Shown piece after piece: positions 24,938 through 34,319 of a stretch of 64,000 nucleotides of DNA. Position 1 is the first letter of the stretch. Every line of letters begins with the position of its first letter. Under the pieces are notes generated by a model. It ran no database searches. It was given only the letters and a program-made list of their open reading frames with translations, and had not been told where the DNA came from. Source of the stretch: UBA868 sp016776875 (GTDB taxonomy: Bacteria > Pseudomonadota > Gammaproteobacteria > Arenicellales > UBA868); the NCBI GenBank assembly GCA_051201585.1, contig CP179198.1:372001-436000 (forward strand), read 5' to 3'. Both the position numbers and the translations under genes were made by a program.

Positions 24938-24963
24938 AATAAGCGGCCCGAAGGCCGCTTATT
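24938..24963 (-). terminator. Rho-independent terminator after the dppA-like gene (UUCG loop)
   Basis: On the minus strand AATAAGCGGCC, loop TTCG, GGCCGCTTATT and a following T-run form a perfect 11-bp stem with a very stable UUCG tetraloop. It lies 26 bases after the binding-protein stop. It should cut most transcripts before dppB. Confidence 0.9.
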
Positions 24964-24988
24964 CAGTTAGTGCCTCAGATTCAGGCGA

Positions 24989-26606
24989 CTAAACTTTCCA
25001 CCAACGCTTGAGGTAATGGCCTCCGTCCATTTCCCAGCCGCCGCCGATCTCATCGCCGACACCCACGGTGTCGCGAGTCGCGGCAACGTCAGTACCAAAA
25101 GCGGGGATAATCGTGCCGCCTTCTTTGGAAATGATATGCTGGACTTCTTGGTACATTGCTTTTCGTTTCGCGGCATCAAGCTTCTCCTCGGGCAGCGACA
25201 ACGAGCTCGTCAACCCGGGCGTTCTTGATGACCGTGTCATTCCACGGAGATGAAGACAGGTAAGCAATTGAAAGAATCATGTCCTCAACCGGTCGGGCAC
25301 CCCAATAACATGTGCAGAATGGTTTTACATTCCATACATTGTTCCAATAGCCATCCTGTGGTTCCTGAATGATGTTCGTGTTGACACCTATCTTCGCCCA
25401 GTGCTGCTGGAACAACTGTGCAGCATCCATCGCGCCGCCATAGGAGGTATTGGATGCGCTGAGGTCAATCGTGACCCCCTCATGTCCAGACTTCTTGAGA
25501 TGATGCTTGGCTTTGTCGAGGTCGTATTCAACGGTCAGGTCCGCATCGTAGCTGCCAAATCCAGGGCCGAGCGGTTGATCGTTACCGATTGCACCGTATC
25601 CGAACAAGACTTTGTCAATGAATTCCTGCCGCGGTGTTGAGAGTTTTAAGGCTGTTCGGAAATCCATATTGTCAAATGGCGTGACATCCATGCGCATGGG
25701 GTGAGTAAACGCGAGGTTACTGGCCACATCGACGATATTGACACCCTTTACATTTTTAAGTCGTGCAATACCTTTTAGCGCGGGTCGGTTAATCACATCG
25801 ACTGATCCACTAATGAGCGCGCTCTGTCGAGCCGTATCATCCAAAATCGCGAGAACCTCATGGGAGTCCGCCAGTGCGCCGCCATCAGGATGCCAAGTGT
25901 TCGGGTTCCGCTCTAGTACGGTTTTGACCCCGGGATTGTATTCCTTAAGCAGGTAGGGCCCTGTGCCCGCGCTTGAAAGAGATTCTGCGACGCCGTCTTT
26001 TGACGGCATAATGTTGAAGTGATAGTCGGTAAACAAAGCAGGGCAGTCCGCGTTGCCATCAGCCAATTCAACAATAACGGTATTTCCATCCACCCGAACA
26101 TCGCTGATCCCTGAGAACACGCCTTTGGCGTAAGAAGTTGAATCTTCGCCCCGGTGTTTATTGATCGAAGCGACCACATCATCGGTTGTCAGGGACTTGC
26201 CGTTGTGAAACTCGACGCCCTGGCGAATATTGAAGCGCCAGACTTTTGCATCGGGGCTCGCTTCCCAGCTTTCAGCAAGTGCTGGTTCCATACTGTTGTC
26301 CTGGCCGACGTTTACCAAGCTGTCACGGAATGCGCGACTGATGCAGATCATGTAGGTTGCGTTAAACAGTCCGCAGTCGAGGGAGTCGCCCGTGTTGGCG
26401 TCGTTTAGGCCAGACACCATATGTCCGCCTCTTTTAGGCGTGGCGGCTAATGCCCTGTTCGACCAAAGCGCTCCGCCCATTGTGGCGGTCATGCCCATCG
26501 CTCCCGTAAAGGCCAGAAAGTCTCTGCGCGTGACGCGAGGGTCGCTTAGCGCTTGCTTCAGGATAATATCCTGATGAATGATTTGTTCGATCTTTGATTT
26601 TTTCAT
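24989..26606 (-). CDS. Peptide/amine-type ABC substrate-binding protein, Tat-exported (frameshifted)
   Basis: A family-5 extracellular binding protein of about 538 residues once corrected. The N-terminus has a long cytoplasmic stretch and the twin-arginine motif TRRDFLAFTG, followed by a hydrophobic segment ending SNRALA, so it is folded before export by Tat. The core has EPALAESWEASPDAKVWRFNIRQGVEFHNGKSLTTDDV, the family hallmark. An extra C in a CCC run (plus-strand GGG at 25190-25192) shifts the frame near the C-terminus. Removing it joins ARVDELVVAA to EEKLDAAKRKAMYQEV. The ligand may be a peptide, an amine or an opine; the neighbouring enolases suggest an amino-acid derivative. Confidence 0.88.
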
Positions 26607-26816
26607 CCTTCGCTCCTACGAAATGTTGATTAATCTAACCACTCTTATTAAATTGATATGGCGTCTAAGAGGCCTGAGTGATACCTCCATGCTACCCGAC
26701 TGAAATTAAATTTCAACTTGAAGACAAGATCTCACAATGCTTGAAAGACCTTATACTTGTCTCAAAACGGCATTTTTCGATCTATTAGTTACCGCACATG
26801 CTTTTGAGGGATCTAG

Positions 26817-27965
26817 ATGAAAATTAGGGAAGTCCTGATCACGCCATTGTTAGTGCCGTATGCCCAGCCGTATTACTGGTCTCAGGGCGTGACCCTTGGT
26901 GCAGAAGTGCTATTGATTGAGATTCGCACAGAAAGCGAATTTGTCGGTTTCGGAGAGTGCCTCGCCACACCCACTGCGACTGGTGTTCAGGCATTTGTCG
27001 AAGAAGCTGCGAAGCACATTACGGGCGAGTCGATTTTTGATCGCGAGCGCTTGATGGCGACCTGTTATCAATCCCTTTTTCAGTTTCGAGGTAATTGTAG
27101 TGCGCCCCGGTTTGGTGGCCAGGTATTGGCAGGGCTTGAGATGGCGCTCTGGGATCTACAGGGAAAGGTGCTGAATCGACCTGTTTACGAGTTGCTCGGC
27201 GGCGCACAGCGCGAGTATGTGGAGTACTTTGGTTTTATTCAGGGGTCTGAACCCGAGGCGCTCGCAAAAGATGCGACCGCTTTTGTGCAACGCGGTCATC
27301 GTACGATTTACTGCAAGGTTGGTCGTGGTGATGAGCTTGACTTTGAGATTGTCAGGCAGGTGCGTGAGGCGGTGGGGCCGGATATTCGGTTGCGGCTTGA
27401 TCCGAATGAGGCGTGGGATGTCCTTTCAGCAAGACGCATGATTAATCGCTTAAAAGTGTTTAATCCTGAAATGATTGAGCAACCCTGCGATCACAGAAGC
27501 TTGAGCGCATTAAAGCAGATAAAAGATTCAAGCCCGATCCCGATCGCAGCGGATCAAAGCGTTTTTAATGCAGATGATGTTTTGCAGGTCACGCAGATAC
27601 AAGCCGCCGATCTCATCACGCTTGGTCTTCATGAGACGGGTGGTATCGGGCCTCTCATGAAAGCTGCAGATGTGGCAAAAAAGGCCGGACTGAATATCTG
27701 TCTGCATGGCCTATATGAAACGGGAATCACGACCTGTGCCGCCCATCAGGCCGGTTTGGCGATTTCAAATCTTGACGACGCAAACCAGTATATGAATCAC
27801 CTTTTGACTGCCGATGTGATTGCCAGTCCAAGCCTCACGCTCTCAGAGGCAAAACTCGGACCGATTGACGCGCCCGGCTTGGGGTTTGAGCTTGACCTTG
27901 ACGCTCTCGGACAAGCGAAAGCGCGGCATGCCGAGTATTGTTCGGCCGTTAATAATGCACCTTGA
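26817..27965 (+). CDS. Enolase-superfamily enzyme, mandelate racemase/muconate lactonizing type, with atypical active site
   Basis: The 382-residue product has the MR/MLE capping domain and barrel. Metal ligands are visible at D195 (RLDPNEAW), E221 (MIEQPC) and D246 (AADQS). The candidate base on one side is K167 (YCKVG), and His297 (CLHGLYETG) sits where mandelate racemase has its His. The partner position usually holding Asp or Lys is Gly270 (ITLGLHETGG). Thus a standard dyad is not complete and the reaction may be a one-base dehydration or epimerisation. It starts divergently from the peptide-type importer, and the second enolase follows after 41 bases, so the imported compound is the likely substrate. 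Confidence 0.85.
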   Translation: MKIREVLITPLLVPYAQPYYWSQGVTLGAEVLLIEIRTESEFVGFGECLATPTATGVQAFVEEAAKHITGESIFDRERLMATCYQSLFQFRGNCSAPRFGGQVLAGLEMALWDLQGKVLNRPVYELLGGAQREYVEYFGFIQGSEPEALAKDATAFVQRGHRTIYCKVGRGDELDFEIVRQVREAVGPDIRLRLDPNEAWDVLSARRMINRLKVFNPEMIEQPCDHRSLSALKQIKDSSPIPIAADQSVFNADDVLQVTQIQAADLITLGLHETGGIGPLMKAADVAKKAGLNICLHGLYETGITTCAAHQAGLAISNLDDANQYMNHLLTADVIASPSLTLSEAKLGPIDAPGLGFELDLDALGQAKARHAEYCSAVNNAP

Positions 27966-28006
27966 TGCACTTATTCATCTTCTAGACCGAGCAGGCTATC
28001 ACTCCC

Positions 28007-29125
28007 ATGAAAATTTCTAGAATCCGAGTTTTTCAAGTCGATCTGCCGATGAAAGAGGGATCGTACAGTTGGTCGACCCAATCATTTTCATCATTCGATA
28101 GCACTGTGGTTTTAGTGGATACCGATGAAGGAATAACCGGTGTTGGAGAAAGTTGTCCACTGGGCCCCTCGTATTTGGCGGCGTATGCCGAGGGAGTACG
28201 AACAGGGGTGTCCATACTGGCGCCTGGTCTGATTGGCGAGAATCCCACCCATCTCGACAGCATTAACCTGAAGATGGATGAGTTGTTAAAGGGGCATCCG
28301 TATGTCAAGTCGGCTATTGATATGGCCTGCTGGGATATTCTAGGTAAAGCCACGGGCCTGCCGGCTTATCAGTTACTGGGCGGCAAACTACAGGAGCAGG
28401 TCACCCTTTTTAAAGTTGTGCCACGCGCGGATCCTAAATTGATGGCCGAACGGTTTGTGGAGTATCGAGAACAGGGTTTTGATCATTTTCAGATAAAGGT
28501 CGGAGAAAATCCGGATACTGATATCGAGCGCTTTCGGCAAATTCTTGATGTCATGCAGCCAGGTGATGTTGTGGATGCAGATGCCAATACAGGGTGGAAG
28601 CAGCACGAAGCTTTGCGTGTTGTAGGCGCAGTTCAGCAAATGTTTCAGGAGCGACAGTTATCGTGCTTTATAGAGCAGCCTTGTTTAAGTTACGAGGAAT
28701 GCTTTGCGGTGCGCCAACATACCAATCTGCCTTTCATTCTGGATGAATGCATGGACGGATTGGCTGTTCTGTTGCGTGGATTCCAGGATAACGCGATGGA
28801 TCTTATTAATCTCAAGATCAATCGCATGGGAGGTCTCACCCGCGCGCGTCAGGTTCGAGATTTATGTGTCCATCTGGGTATCGTGATGACGATTGAGGAT
28901 AGCTGGGGCGGGGAGATCGCCACATCAGCGATCGCTCATCTTGCTCAGTCGACCCCACCGGCCTTTCATTTTCAGTCGTCAGCGTTCCACGAATACGCGA
29001 GTCGGGCGATTGCTGAGGGTGGTCCTGAGATGGGACGCGGTTACATGGTCGCACCCTCAGCGCCGGGGCTGGGAGTTGAGCCTTTGATGGATGTGCTGGG
29101 GCCTTTGGTTTGCGAAATTCGATAG
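28007..29125 (+). CDS. Enolase-superfamily enzyme with two catalytic lysines (hydroxyproline dehydratase / hydroxyproline-betaine epimerase-like)
   Basis: The 372-residue product resembles the cis-3-hydroxy-L-proline dehydratase and 4-hydroxyproline-betaine 2-epimerase branch. The N-terminus is MKISRIRVFQVDLP, followed by GVGESCPLGPSY (near 45-56) and GHPYVKSAIDMACWDILGK. Metal ligands appear as D192 (DADANTGW), E223 (FIEQPC) and D246 (ILDECMD). The two bases K164 (FQIKVG) and K270 (NLKINRMGG) are both present, as required for 1,1-proton transfer on an amino-acid-type substrate. It follows the first enolase gene closely. The exact substrate is inferred only from family resemblance. Confidence 0.85.
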   Translation: MKISRIRVFQVDLPMKEGSYSWSTQSFSSFDSTVVLVDTDEGITGVGESCPLGPSYLAAYAEGVRTGVSILAPGLIGENPTHLDSINLKMDELLKGHPYVKSAIDMACWDILGKATGLPAYQLLGGKLQEQVTLFKVVPRADPKLMAERFVEYREQGFDHFQIKVGENPDTDIERFRQILDVMQPGDVVDADANTGWKQHEALRVVGAVQQMFQERQLSCFIEQPCLSYEECFAVRQHTNLPFILDECMDGLAVLLRGFQDNAMDLINLKINRMGGLTRARQVRDLCVHLGIVMTIEDSWGGEIATSAIAHLAQSTPPAFHFQSSAFHEYASRAIAEGGPEMGRGYMVAPSAPGLGVEPLMDVLGPLVCEIR

Positions 29126-29260
29126 TTCTGGCCGCTTCTGCTGAAAAAGAAACAGAATAGAGATGTGTTCCCGCAACAGCCCAATATCGCTTGGGTGTCT
29201 CGATCTCAACAAATCTGAAATGTAGGGCTTAGGGTTTATTTTTCGCTTCTGGAGCGGTTT

Positions 29261-30266
29261 TCAAATCAAAGCCGAACCATGAGCTTTGCCCCGGTTGCCG
29301 CCACTAAAAAATAAATTAAGTCCTTCGGGGGCTGATTCCAACCCTTCTAAGACATGAGTGCGGAACTTTATTTTTCCGTTGGCAACATATGGAGCTAGTT
29401 TGGCGCGTAACTTGGATGCCTCCCCAAGATGATCAGTCATGGCAAATCCGCGAACCGTTACTCTTTTTTTAATCAGGGGTATCCAGTTGGGTCCGGGCGA
29501 CGGCTGTGAGCTGACGTAATCCGAAATCATGCCGCAGACAATAATCCGGCCATGTACATTCATCCGGTTGAAGACTTGCTGCTGAATCGGGCCTCCCGTA
29601 TTTTCGAAAAAGATGTCTACACCTTCGGGCGTAAGTTCTTTAAGCATCGACGCAATGTCATCAGTTTTGTAGTTGATTGCGCCATCAAATCCGAGGACAT
29701 CTGTGATCCACTGGCATTTTTCATCATCACCGGCAACGCCAATAACGTGTAGACCATCTGCTTTGGCTAACTGACCCACCAATGATCCTACCGAGCCCGC
29801 AGCGCCTGTGACGACAATGGTTTCTCCAGCTTTCGGATCAGCAAAGCCAAAAAGTCCTTGCGTCGCAGTCAAGCCCGGTAGCGCAAAAACAGCAAGAATT
29901 ATCTCGGGATCACTACCCGGCGGAATTTTATTCAGACCTTTACCCCCGCTGACCTTGTATTCAGTCCAGCCCAACATGCCTTGCACAATGTCTCCGGGTG
30001 AAAAATCTGGATGATGGCTGCCGACGATCACTCCAATGCCGATCGATCGCATCACCTCTCCCAGCTCCACCCGCGGGATGTAGCTTTTCACGATCGGCGC
30101 TCATCCAGCCGATCATGGCAGGATCAAGAGACATATGCGTTTGTTTAATTAAGACTTCACTGTCTCCAATCTCGGGTATCGGTTGGCGTTTAATCTGAAA
30201 AAGCCCTTGAGTAATAGGGCCGGGTTCAGGGCGAACTGCAAGATGGATGCTAAGGTAGTCGCTCAT
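29261..30266 (-). CDS. NADP-dependent oxidoreductase, alkenal/curcumin-reductase type (frameshifted)
   Basis: A medium-chain dehydrogenase without zinc, of the family that reduces alpha,beta-unsaturated carbonyls using NADPH. The N-terminal part reads QTHMSLDPAMIGWMSADR and the rest starts at KSYIPRVELGEVMRSIGIG. The frame changes near 30089, where one extra base must be removed to join them. The nucleotide-binding motif is VVTGAAGSVGSLVGQLAK near 147-164 of the joined protein. The C-terminal part ENTGGPIQQQVFNRMNVHGRIIVCGMIS is also typical. About 334 residues, normal for the family. It is convergent with the enolase genes; no shared pathway is evident. Confidence 0.87.
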
Positions 30267-30429
30267 GGAAAAATTCTGACGTTTTTAAAACGATATGGTT
30301 TAAATTATTCTTCTATTCTGTGTCGAACGTGCGCAAATTGCGAGACAGTTTTTATGTTCTGGACAGAGAAAAGATGTACTCATATAAATATAAAACAACG
30401 AGCGCTGAAATTGACTTAACGGTATTACC

Positions 30430-31638
30430 ATGACTAAGACACCTGATCAGAAGGATAGAAAAACGCAAACCTTGGCGGTCCATGCCGGCGAAGCGCCGGA
30501 TCCTGTCACTCGCGCCTCTGCCCCAAACATTGTGATGTCCAGTACATTCGTGCTCGATGAGCCTGTTGGGTTTTCGGCTTACGACATTCCCGAGGAGGCG
30601 CCGTTTATTTACAGTCGTTGGCGTAATCCTACGGTTCAGCAGTTGGAAGACAAGATGGCGGTGCTTGAGCAGGCCGAAGCTTGTAGATGTTTTGCTTCAG
30701 GGATGGCAGCAACGTCTGCCGTGCTTTTCAGCGTTTTGAAGTCGGGAGATCGATTGGTAATGAGTGACACCAATTACCCGGGTACAGCAGAACTTGCGCG
30801 AAATAATCTTTCCCGCATGGGGGTTGAGGTGGTGACGGCTAATTTCTCAGACCTTGAGGCCGTTGCGTGCGCTGTGACGCCTGAGACTGTTCTGGTTTGG
30901 GGGGAAACTCCGGCTAATCCGACGACTCGGATTACAGATATTGCAGCGGTCGCTGAGATCGCTCATCGCCAGAATGCTCGACTGGCGATTGACTCCACGT
31001 TTGCAACGCCGATTGCCACACGACCGATTGCCCTCGGCGCAGATTATGTCATTCACTCATTGACCAAATATTGCTGTGGCCATGGTGACGCGATGGGGGG
31101 TGCGGTACTCGGCTCAGAGGAGAATATGCGATCAATTGAGACCGATGGACAGATTCATGTGGGCGGTGTCATCAGTCCCTTCAACGCGTGGTTGATTAAT
31201 CGGGGTGTCGCGACATTGCCGTTACGCATGAAAGCTCACGAGTCGAACGCTTTCGCAGTAGCCGAATTTCTGGAGAACCACCCGAGAGTCACTAAAGTGC
31301 TGTACCCCGGTCTCGCCAGCCATCCGCATCATGATCTGGCCAGAAAGCAGATGGATAACTTTTCGGGCATGCTTTCTTTTCAAATTGAAAACGGCGCAAA
31401 TTGTGCACAACAAATGATGTCAACGCTTGAGGTGATTCACTATGCGGTGTCGCTCGGGCATCATCGAAGTTTGATTTGCTGGATGGATACCAACGAATTA
31501 ATGGCATCGACGTATGCGCTTTCTGGTGAGCAGTTAAGTGCCTATCGTGACTTCGCGGGAGATGGCGTATACCGTCTTTCAGTGGGACTGGAGGATTCAG
31601 AAGACTTGTGTGAGGACTTAGCCAAAGTGCTTGGATAA
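30430..31638 (+). CDS. Cys/Met-metabolism-type PLP enzyme (gamma-lyase/synthase fold)
   Basis: The 402-residue protein belongs to the cystathionine gamma-synthase/lyase family. The visible hallmarks are the YSRWRNPTVQQLEDKMAVLE segment with Tyr61 and Arg, the CFASGMAATSAV phosphate-binding loop, Asp188 (AIDST) and the PLP Lys213 (HSLTKYCCGHGDAMGG). The family carries out beta- or gamma-elimination/replacement on amino acids. It is the first gene of the ectoine-type cluster, so a gamma-elimination or replacement on a diaminobutyrate-like substrate is a plausible but unproven role. A methionine-gamma-lyase-type activity is an alternative. Confidence 0.85.
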   Translation: MTKTPDQKDRKTQTLAVHAGEAPDPVTRASAPNIVMSSTFVLDEPVGFSAYDIPEEAPFIYSRWRNPTVQQLEDKMAVLEQAEACRCFASGMAATSAVLFSVLKSGDRLVMSDTNYPGTAELARNNLSRMGVEVVTANFSDLEAVACAVTPETVLVWGETPANPTTRITDIAAVAEIAHRQNARLAIDSTFATPIATRPIALGADYVIHSLTKYCCGHGDAMGGAVLGSEENMRSIETDGQIHVGGVISPFNAWLINRGVATLPLRMKAHESNAFAVAEFLENHPRVTKVLYPGLASHPHHDLARKQMDNFSGMLSFQIENGANCAQQMMSTLEVIHYAVSLGHHRSLICWMDTNELMASTYALSGEQLSAYRDFAGDGVYRLSVGLEDSEDLCEDLAKVLG

Positions 31639-31656
31639 CATCGACAGGAATACATT

Positions 31657-32454
31657 ATGAGCTCCGCTTCATCATCATCTATCGAAACAGGTTTTGTTTC
31701 TAATCCACTGACGGCGCCGACAATTCTTGACAGTGGGCCGGGTCGATACCGGATCGGATTAATAGCGCTGGCAAGTGACTACGTCGTTGAGCGTGACTTT
31801 ATGAATATGCGTCCCAGTGATGACGTTGCGATTTACGTGTCAAGGGTGCTCAATGTCAATCCGTGCACTGTGGAGAACCTGAGAACAATGGGTCCTCGAT
31901 TGGCTGATGCGGCGTCATTGATTATTCCTGATGGACGATTGGACGCCATGGTTTATTGCTGCACTTCCGGAACTGCCGCGATGGGATACGACACTGTCGC
32001 TGACAATATTCGAACGGTTCGACCCAATATCCCTGTCGTCACACCCATCACGGCGGGATTGAGGGCGCTACAGCAGTTCGATGCAAAGCAAATTGCTGTG
32101 TTAACCCCATATACGCAGGACGTCAATGAATCTCTGGTGCGCTATATCGAGGCGCATGGACCTCGTGTTACTGCAACGACAAGTTTTCATTTTGCGGATG
32201 ACAACGATATGGCTCGTATCCCCGTCGAAGCGATTATCCGTGCTGCAAAAGAGGCAGATCGAGATGATGCCGAAGCACTTTTTATCTCCTGTACCGCGAT
32301 ACGCGCGGTGGATGTGATCAATGAGATTGAGCGTGAGTTAAATAAGCCGGTGGTCTCCGCCAATCAGGCACTTTTTTGGGAGTCTGTTCGTACGGCTGGC
32401 TATGATGCTCCGATCAATGGCTACGGTAAGTTGCTAAAAATGGAGTTGTCATAG
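31657..32454 (+). CDS. Asp/Glu racemase-superfamily protein, EutA/maleate-isomerase-like
   Basis: The 265-residue protein has the two-cysteine layout of maleate isomerase, arylmalonate decarboxylase and EutA: C101/C102 in VYCCTSGTAAMGYDTV and C212 in ALFISCTAIRAVD. Proteins of this type are part of ectoine-utilisation operons (eutA), next to doeA/doeB homologues (eutD/eutE), as here. Its chemical role in ectoine use is not established. The gene starts 18 bases after the PLP-enzyme stop and is followed by two PhyH dioxygenase genes. Confidence 0.8.
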   Translation: MSSASSSSIETGFVSNPLTAPTILDSGPGRYRIGLIALASDYVVERDFMNMRPSDDVAIYVSRVLNVNPCTVENLRTMGPRLADAASLIIPDGRLDAMVYCCTSGTAAMGYDTVADNIRTVRPNIPVVTPITAGLRALQQFDAKQIAVLTPYTQDVNESLVRYIEAHGPRVTATTSFHFADDNDMARIPVEAIIRAAKEADRDDAEALFISCTAIRAVDVINEIERELNKPVVSANQALFWESVRTAGYDAPINGYGKLLKMELS

Positions 32455-32532
32455 CTTATTCAATTTGGCTTTCAGGTTAGATCGCAATTAGAAGGTTAAT
32501 TTCAGGAAAGATCCTAGACGAGAAATAAAACC

Positions 32533-33321
32533 GTGTTAACCGATAAAGAATTAACCCGATATCATGACGAAGGTTTTATTATTCCCGATTACCGGTTGAG
32601 CAATACGACTTTGGCCAAGATCCGATCCATGCACAGTCATTTTATCGAGCGCTATCCTGTGTTTTCGGATTACTGTCCGGCGTTGTTGCCTTTGGAACCG
32701 GGTTTTCTGGAAGTCGCCCAAGACGAGACTATTCTGGATATGGTTGGGCAGATTCTCGGAGAGAATTTTGCGCTTTGGAATTCAAGTTTTTTTGCGAAGC
32801 CAGCAAAAGTGGGAAGCCGGACCCCCTGGCACCAGGATGGCAAGTATTGGGCGATGCGGCCTTTGGCGACTTGCACGGTTTGGATGGCTATTGATGACGC
32901 GACGCCGCGTAATGGATGTCTCCGCGTGATCCCGGGCTCCCATCGGGAAAGAAGCTTGAGACACCATGAAGTCAACAATACGCCTGGTCTTGCGTTAAAT
33001 GAGGAACTTGCGCCTAGAGAGTTTGAAGAATCTGATGCGGTGGATATGGTGATGGAAGCAGGGCAGATGTCGTTGCACGACGTTTATCTCGTCCATGGAT
33101 CAGAGCCCAACGGATCAGACCAATCCCGCCGCGGGATGACGTTGAGATTCATGCCAACCACTTCTTTTTATGACCGGGAGATTGAGGAAGAGCGAAACGC
33201 TTCGGATCCGTACCCCGGCATTGATGCGGCGGAGCTAAAAAAAATTCACAGGCCGCCTCTTTATTTGATGCGCGGGGTTGACGTTTGTGGACGCAACAGC
33301 TTTGAAGGCCGTTTTTCCTGA
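32533..33321 (+). CDS. Phytanoyl-CoA dioxygenase-family (PhyH) Fe(II)/2-oxoglutarate oxygenase, copy 1
   Basis: The 262-residue product has the metal facial triad of non-haem 2OG oxygenases: His100 and Asp102 in TPWHQDGKYWAM and His188 in YLVHGSEPN, with Arg200 (SRRG) for 2-oxoglutarate. The family hydroxylates small molecules, and includes ectoine hydroxylase EctD; the EctD-specific signature around the HxD motif is not seen here. The start is a GTG (32533). It is followed at 33350 by a second PhyH gene. The substrate may be ectoine, an ectoine derivative or another amino-acid-like compound. Confidence 0.83.
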   Translation: MLTDKELTRYHDEGFIIPDYRLSNTTLAKIRSMHSHFIERYPVFSDYCPALLPLEPGFLEVAQDETILDMVGQILGENFALWNSSFFAKPAKVGSRTPWHQDGKYWAMRPLATCTVWMAIDDATPRNGCLRVIPGSHRERSLRHHEVNNTPGLALNEELAPREFEESDAVDMVMEAGQMSLHDVYLVHGSEPNGSDQSRRGMTLRFMPTTSFYDREIEEERNASDPYPGIDAAELKKIHRPPLYLMRGVDVCGRNSFEGRFS

Positions 33322-33349
33322 AGTAAAGATTGAATATCGAGAGAGACAA

Positions 33350-34249
33350 ATGAAGATTGATGAAATTTATGCACACACACCAACGTTTTTGGATCAGGAT
33401 CAACGCCAGCATTATTATGAACACGGATATCTCAATTTCCCGTCGTTGATTAATGTCAATGAGCTAAATCATCTTCGTGAAGCGGCGAATCGAATAGTTG
33501 AAACAACGCGCACATTAACGGCTTCTTCAAAAGAGATTGACCTCGAACATGATCATAGTGCAGATCATCCCCGATTGCGGCGTGCGGCCTATTGTGATGA
33601 TCTCGATCCTGACTTTTGGGGAATATGTGCTAATTCAGTCATTCCGGATATCGCTGCTGATTTGTTAGGTCCTAATATTCGTTTTCGCGAAATCATGCTG
33701 AACTATAAGTGGGCGGGTGGCGGAGCTGAGGTGAAGTGGCATCAAGATCTTGTTTTTTATCCGCATACGCACGCCGGGACTTTGCAGTTTCTCGTTTTCC
33801 TCGAGGACGTCACTGCCGAGCAGGGCCCGCTTGAGGTTTATCCGGGTAGTCATCTCGGCCCTATTTTCGAGCATTATGACGACTCGGAAAACTGGACGGG
33901 CGCGATTCGGGAGCGCGATTTGGCCACGGCAGCGCAAAAGCCAATCGCGCTCACAGGTCCGGCCGGCACGGTGAGCGTCCATCATAGTCGCACCATTCAC
34001 GGATCTAAACCAAATCTCAGTAGCAAAGGTCGCCCGGTATTGGTGATTACGTATTCAGCGGCTGATGCGATTCCTTATACGGCGCCGGCCTACCCGAGTT
34101 CACGCTATGGCATGTTAGTGAGAGGTAAGGAACCAGGCTACGCACATCATGAGGAACTCCTTGTGCCGATGCCGCCCGATTGGTCAGACGGGTACACGTC
34201 AATATTTGCCCATCAGGAAAAAGACGCAGAACCAGTTCGGAATGGGTAG
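33350..34249 (+). CDS. Phytanoyl-CoA dioxygenase-family (PhyH) Fe(II)/2-oxoglutarate oxygenase, copy 2
   Basis: The 299-residue product has His131 and Asp133 in VKWHQDLVFYPHTH and His217 in RTIHGSKPNLSSKGR, the iron triad of 2OG oxygenases, with an Arg ten residues on for the cosubstrate. The first in-frame ATG upstream lies inside the previous gene, so ATG 33350 (MKIDEIY), preceded by a GAGAG stretch, is preferred. The two PhyH proteins share only the general fold and are not a recent duplicate. The operon then continues with doeB. The substrate is unknown. Confidence 0.83.
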   Translation: MKIDEIYAHTPTFLDQDQRQHYYEHGYLNFPSLINVNELNHLREAANRIVETTRTLTASSKEIDLEHDHSADHPRLRRAAYCDDLDPDFWGICANSVIPDIAADLLGPNIRFREIMLNYKWAGGGAEVKWHQDLVFYPHTHAGTLQFLVFLEDVTAEQGPLEVYPGSHLGPIFEHYDDSENWTGAIRERDLATAAQKPIALTGPAGTVSVHHSRTIHGSKPNLSSKGRPVLVITYSAADAIPYTAPAYPSSRYGMLVRGKEPGYAHHEELLVPMPPDWSDGYTSIFAHQEKDAEPVRNG

Positions 34250-34319
34250 TCCGCTTGACGCAAATGGTCAGGATCTTGTTTGTTTAAGCCATCGCTTTTT
34301 ATAGAAATAGGAATCAAAG

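Noticed and set aside
33350..34249. Ectoine hydroxylase EctD
   Set aside because: The HxD region does not show the EctD-specific signature, and no ectABC biosynthetic genes are nearby. Only PhyH family is claimed.
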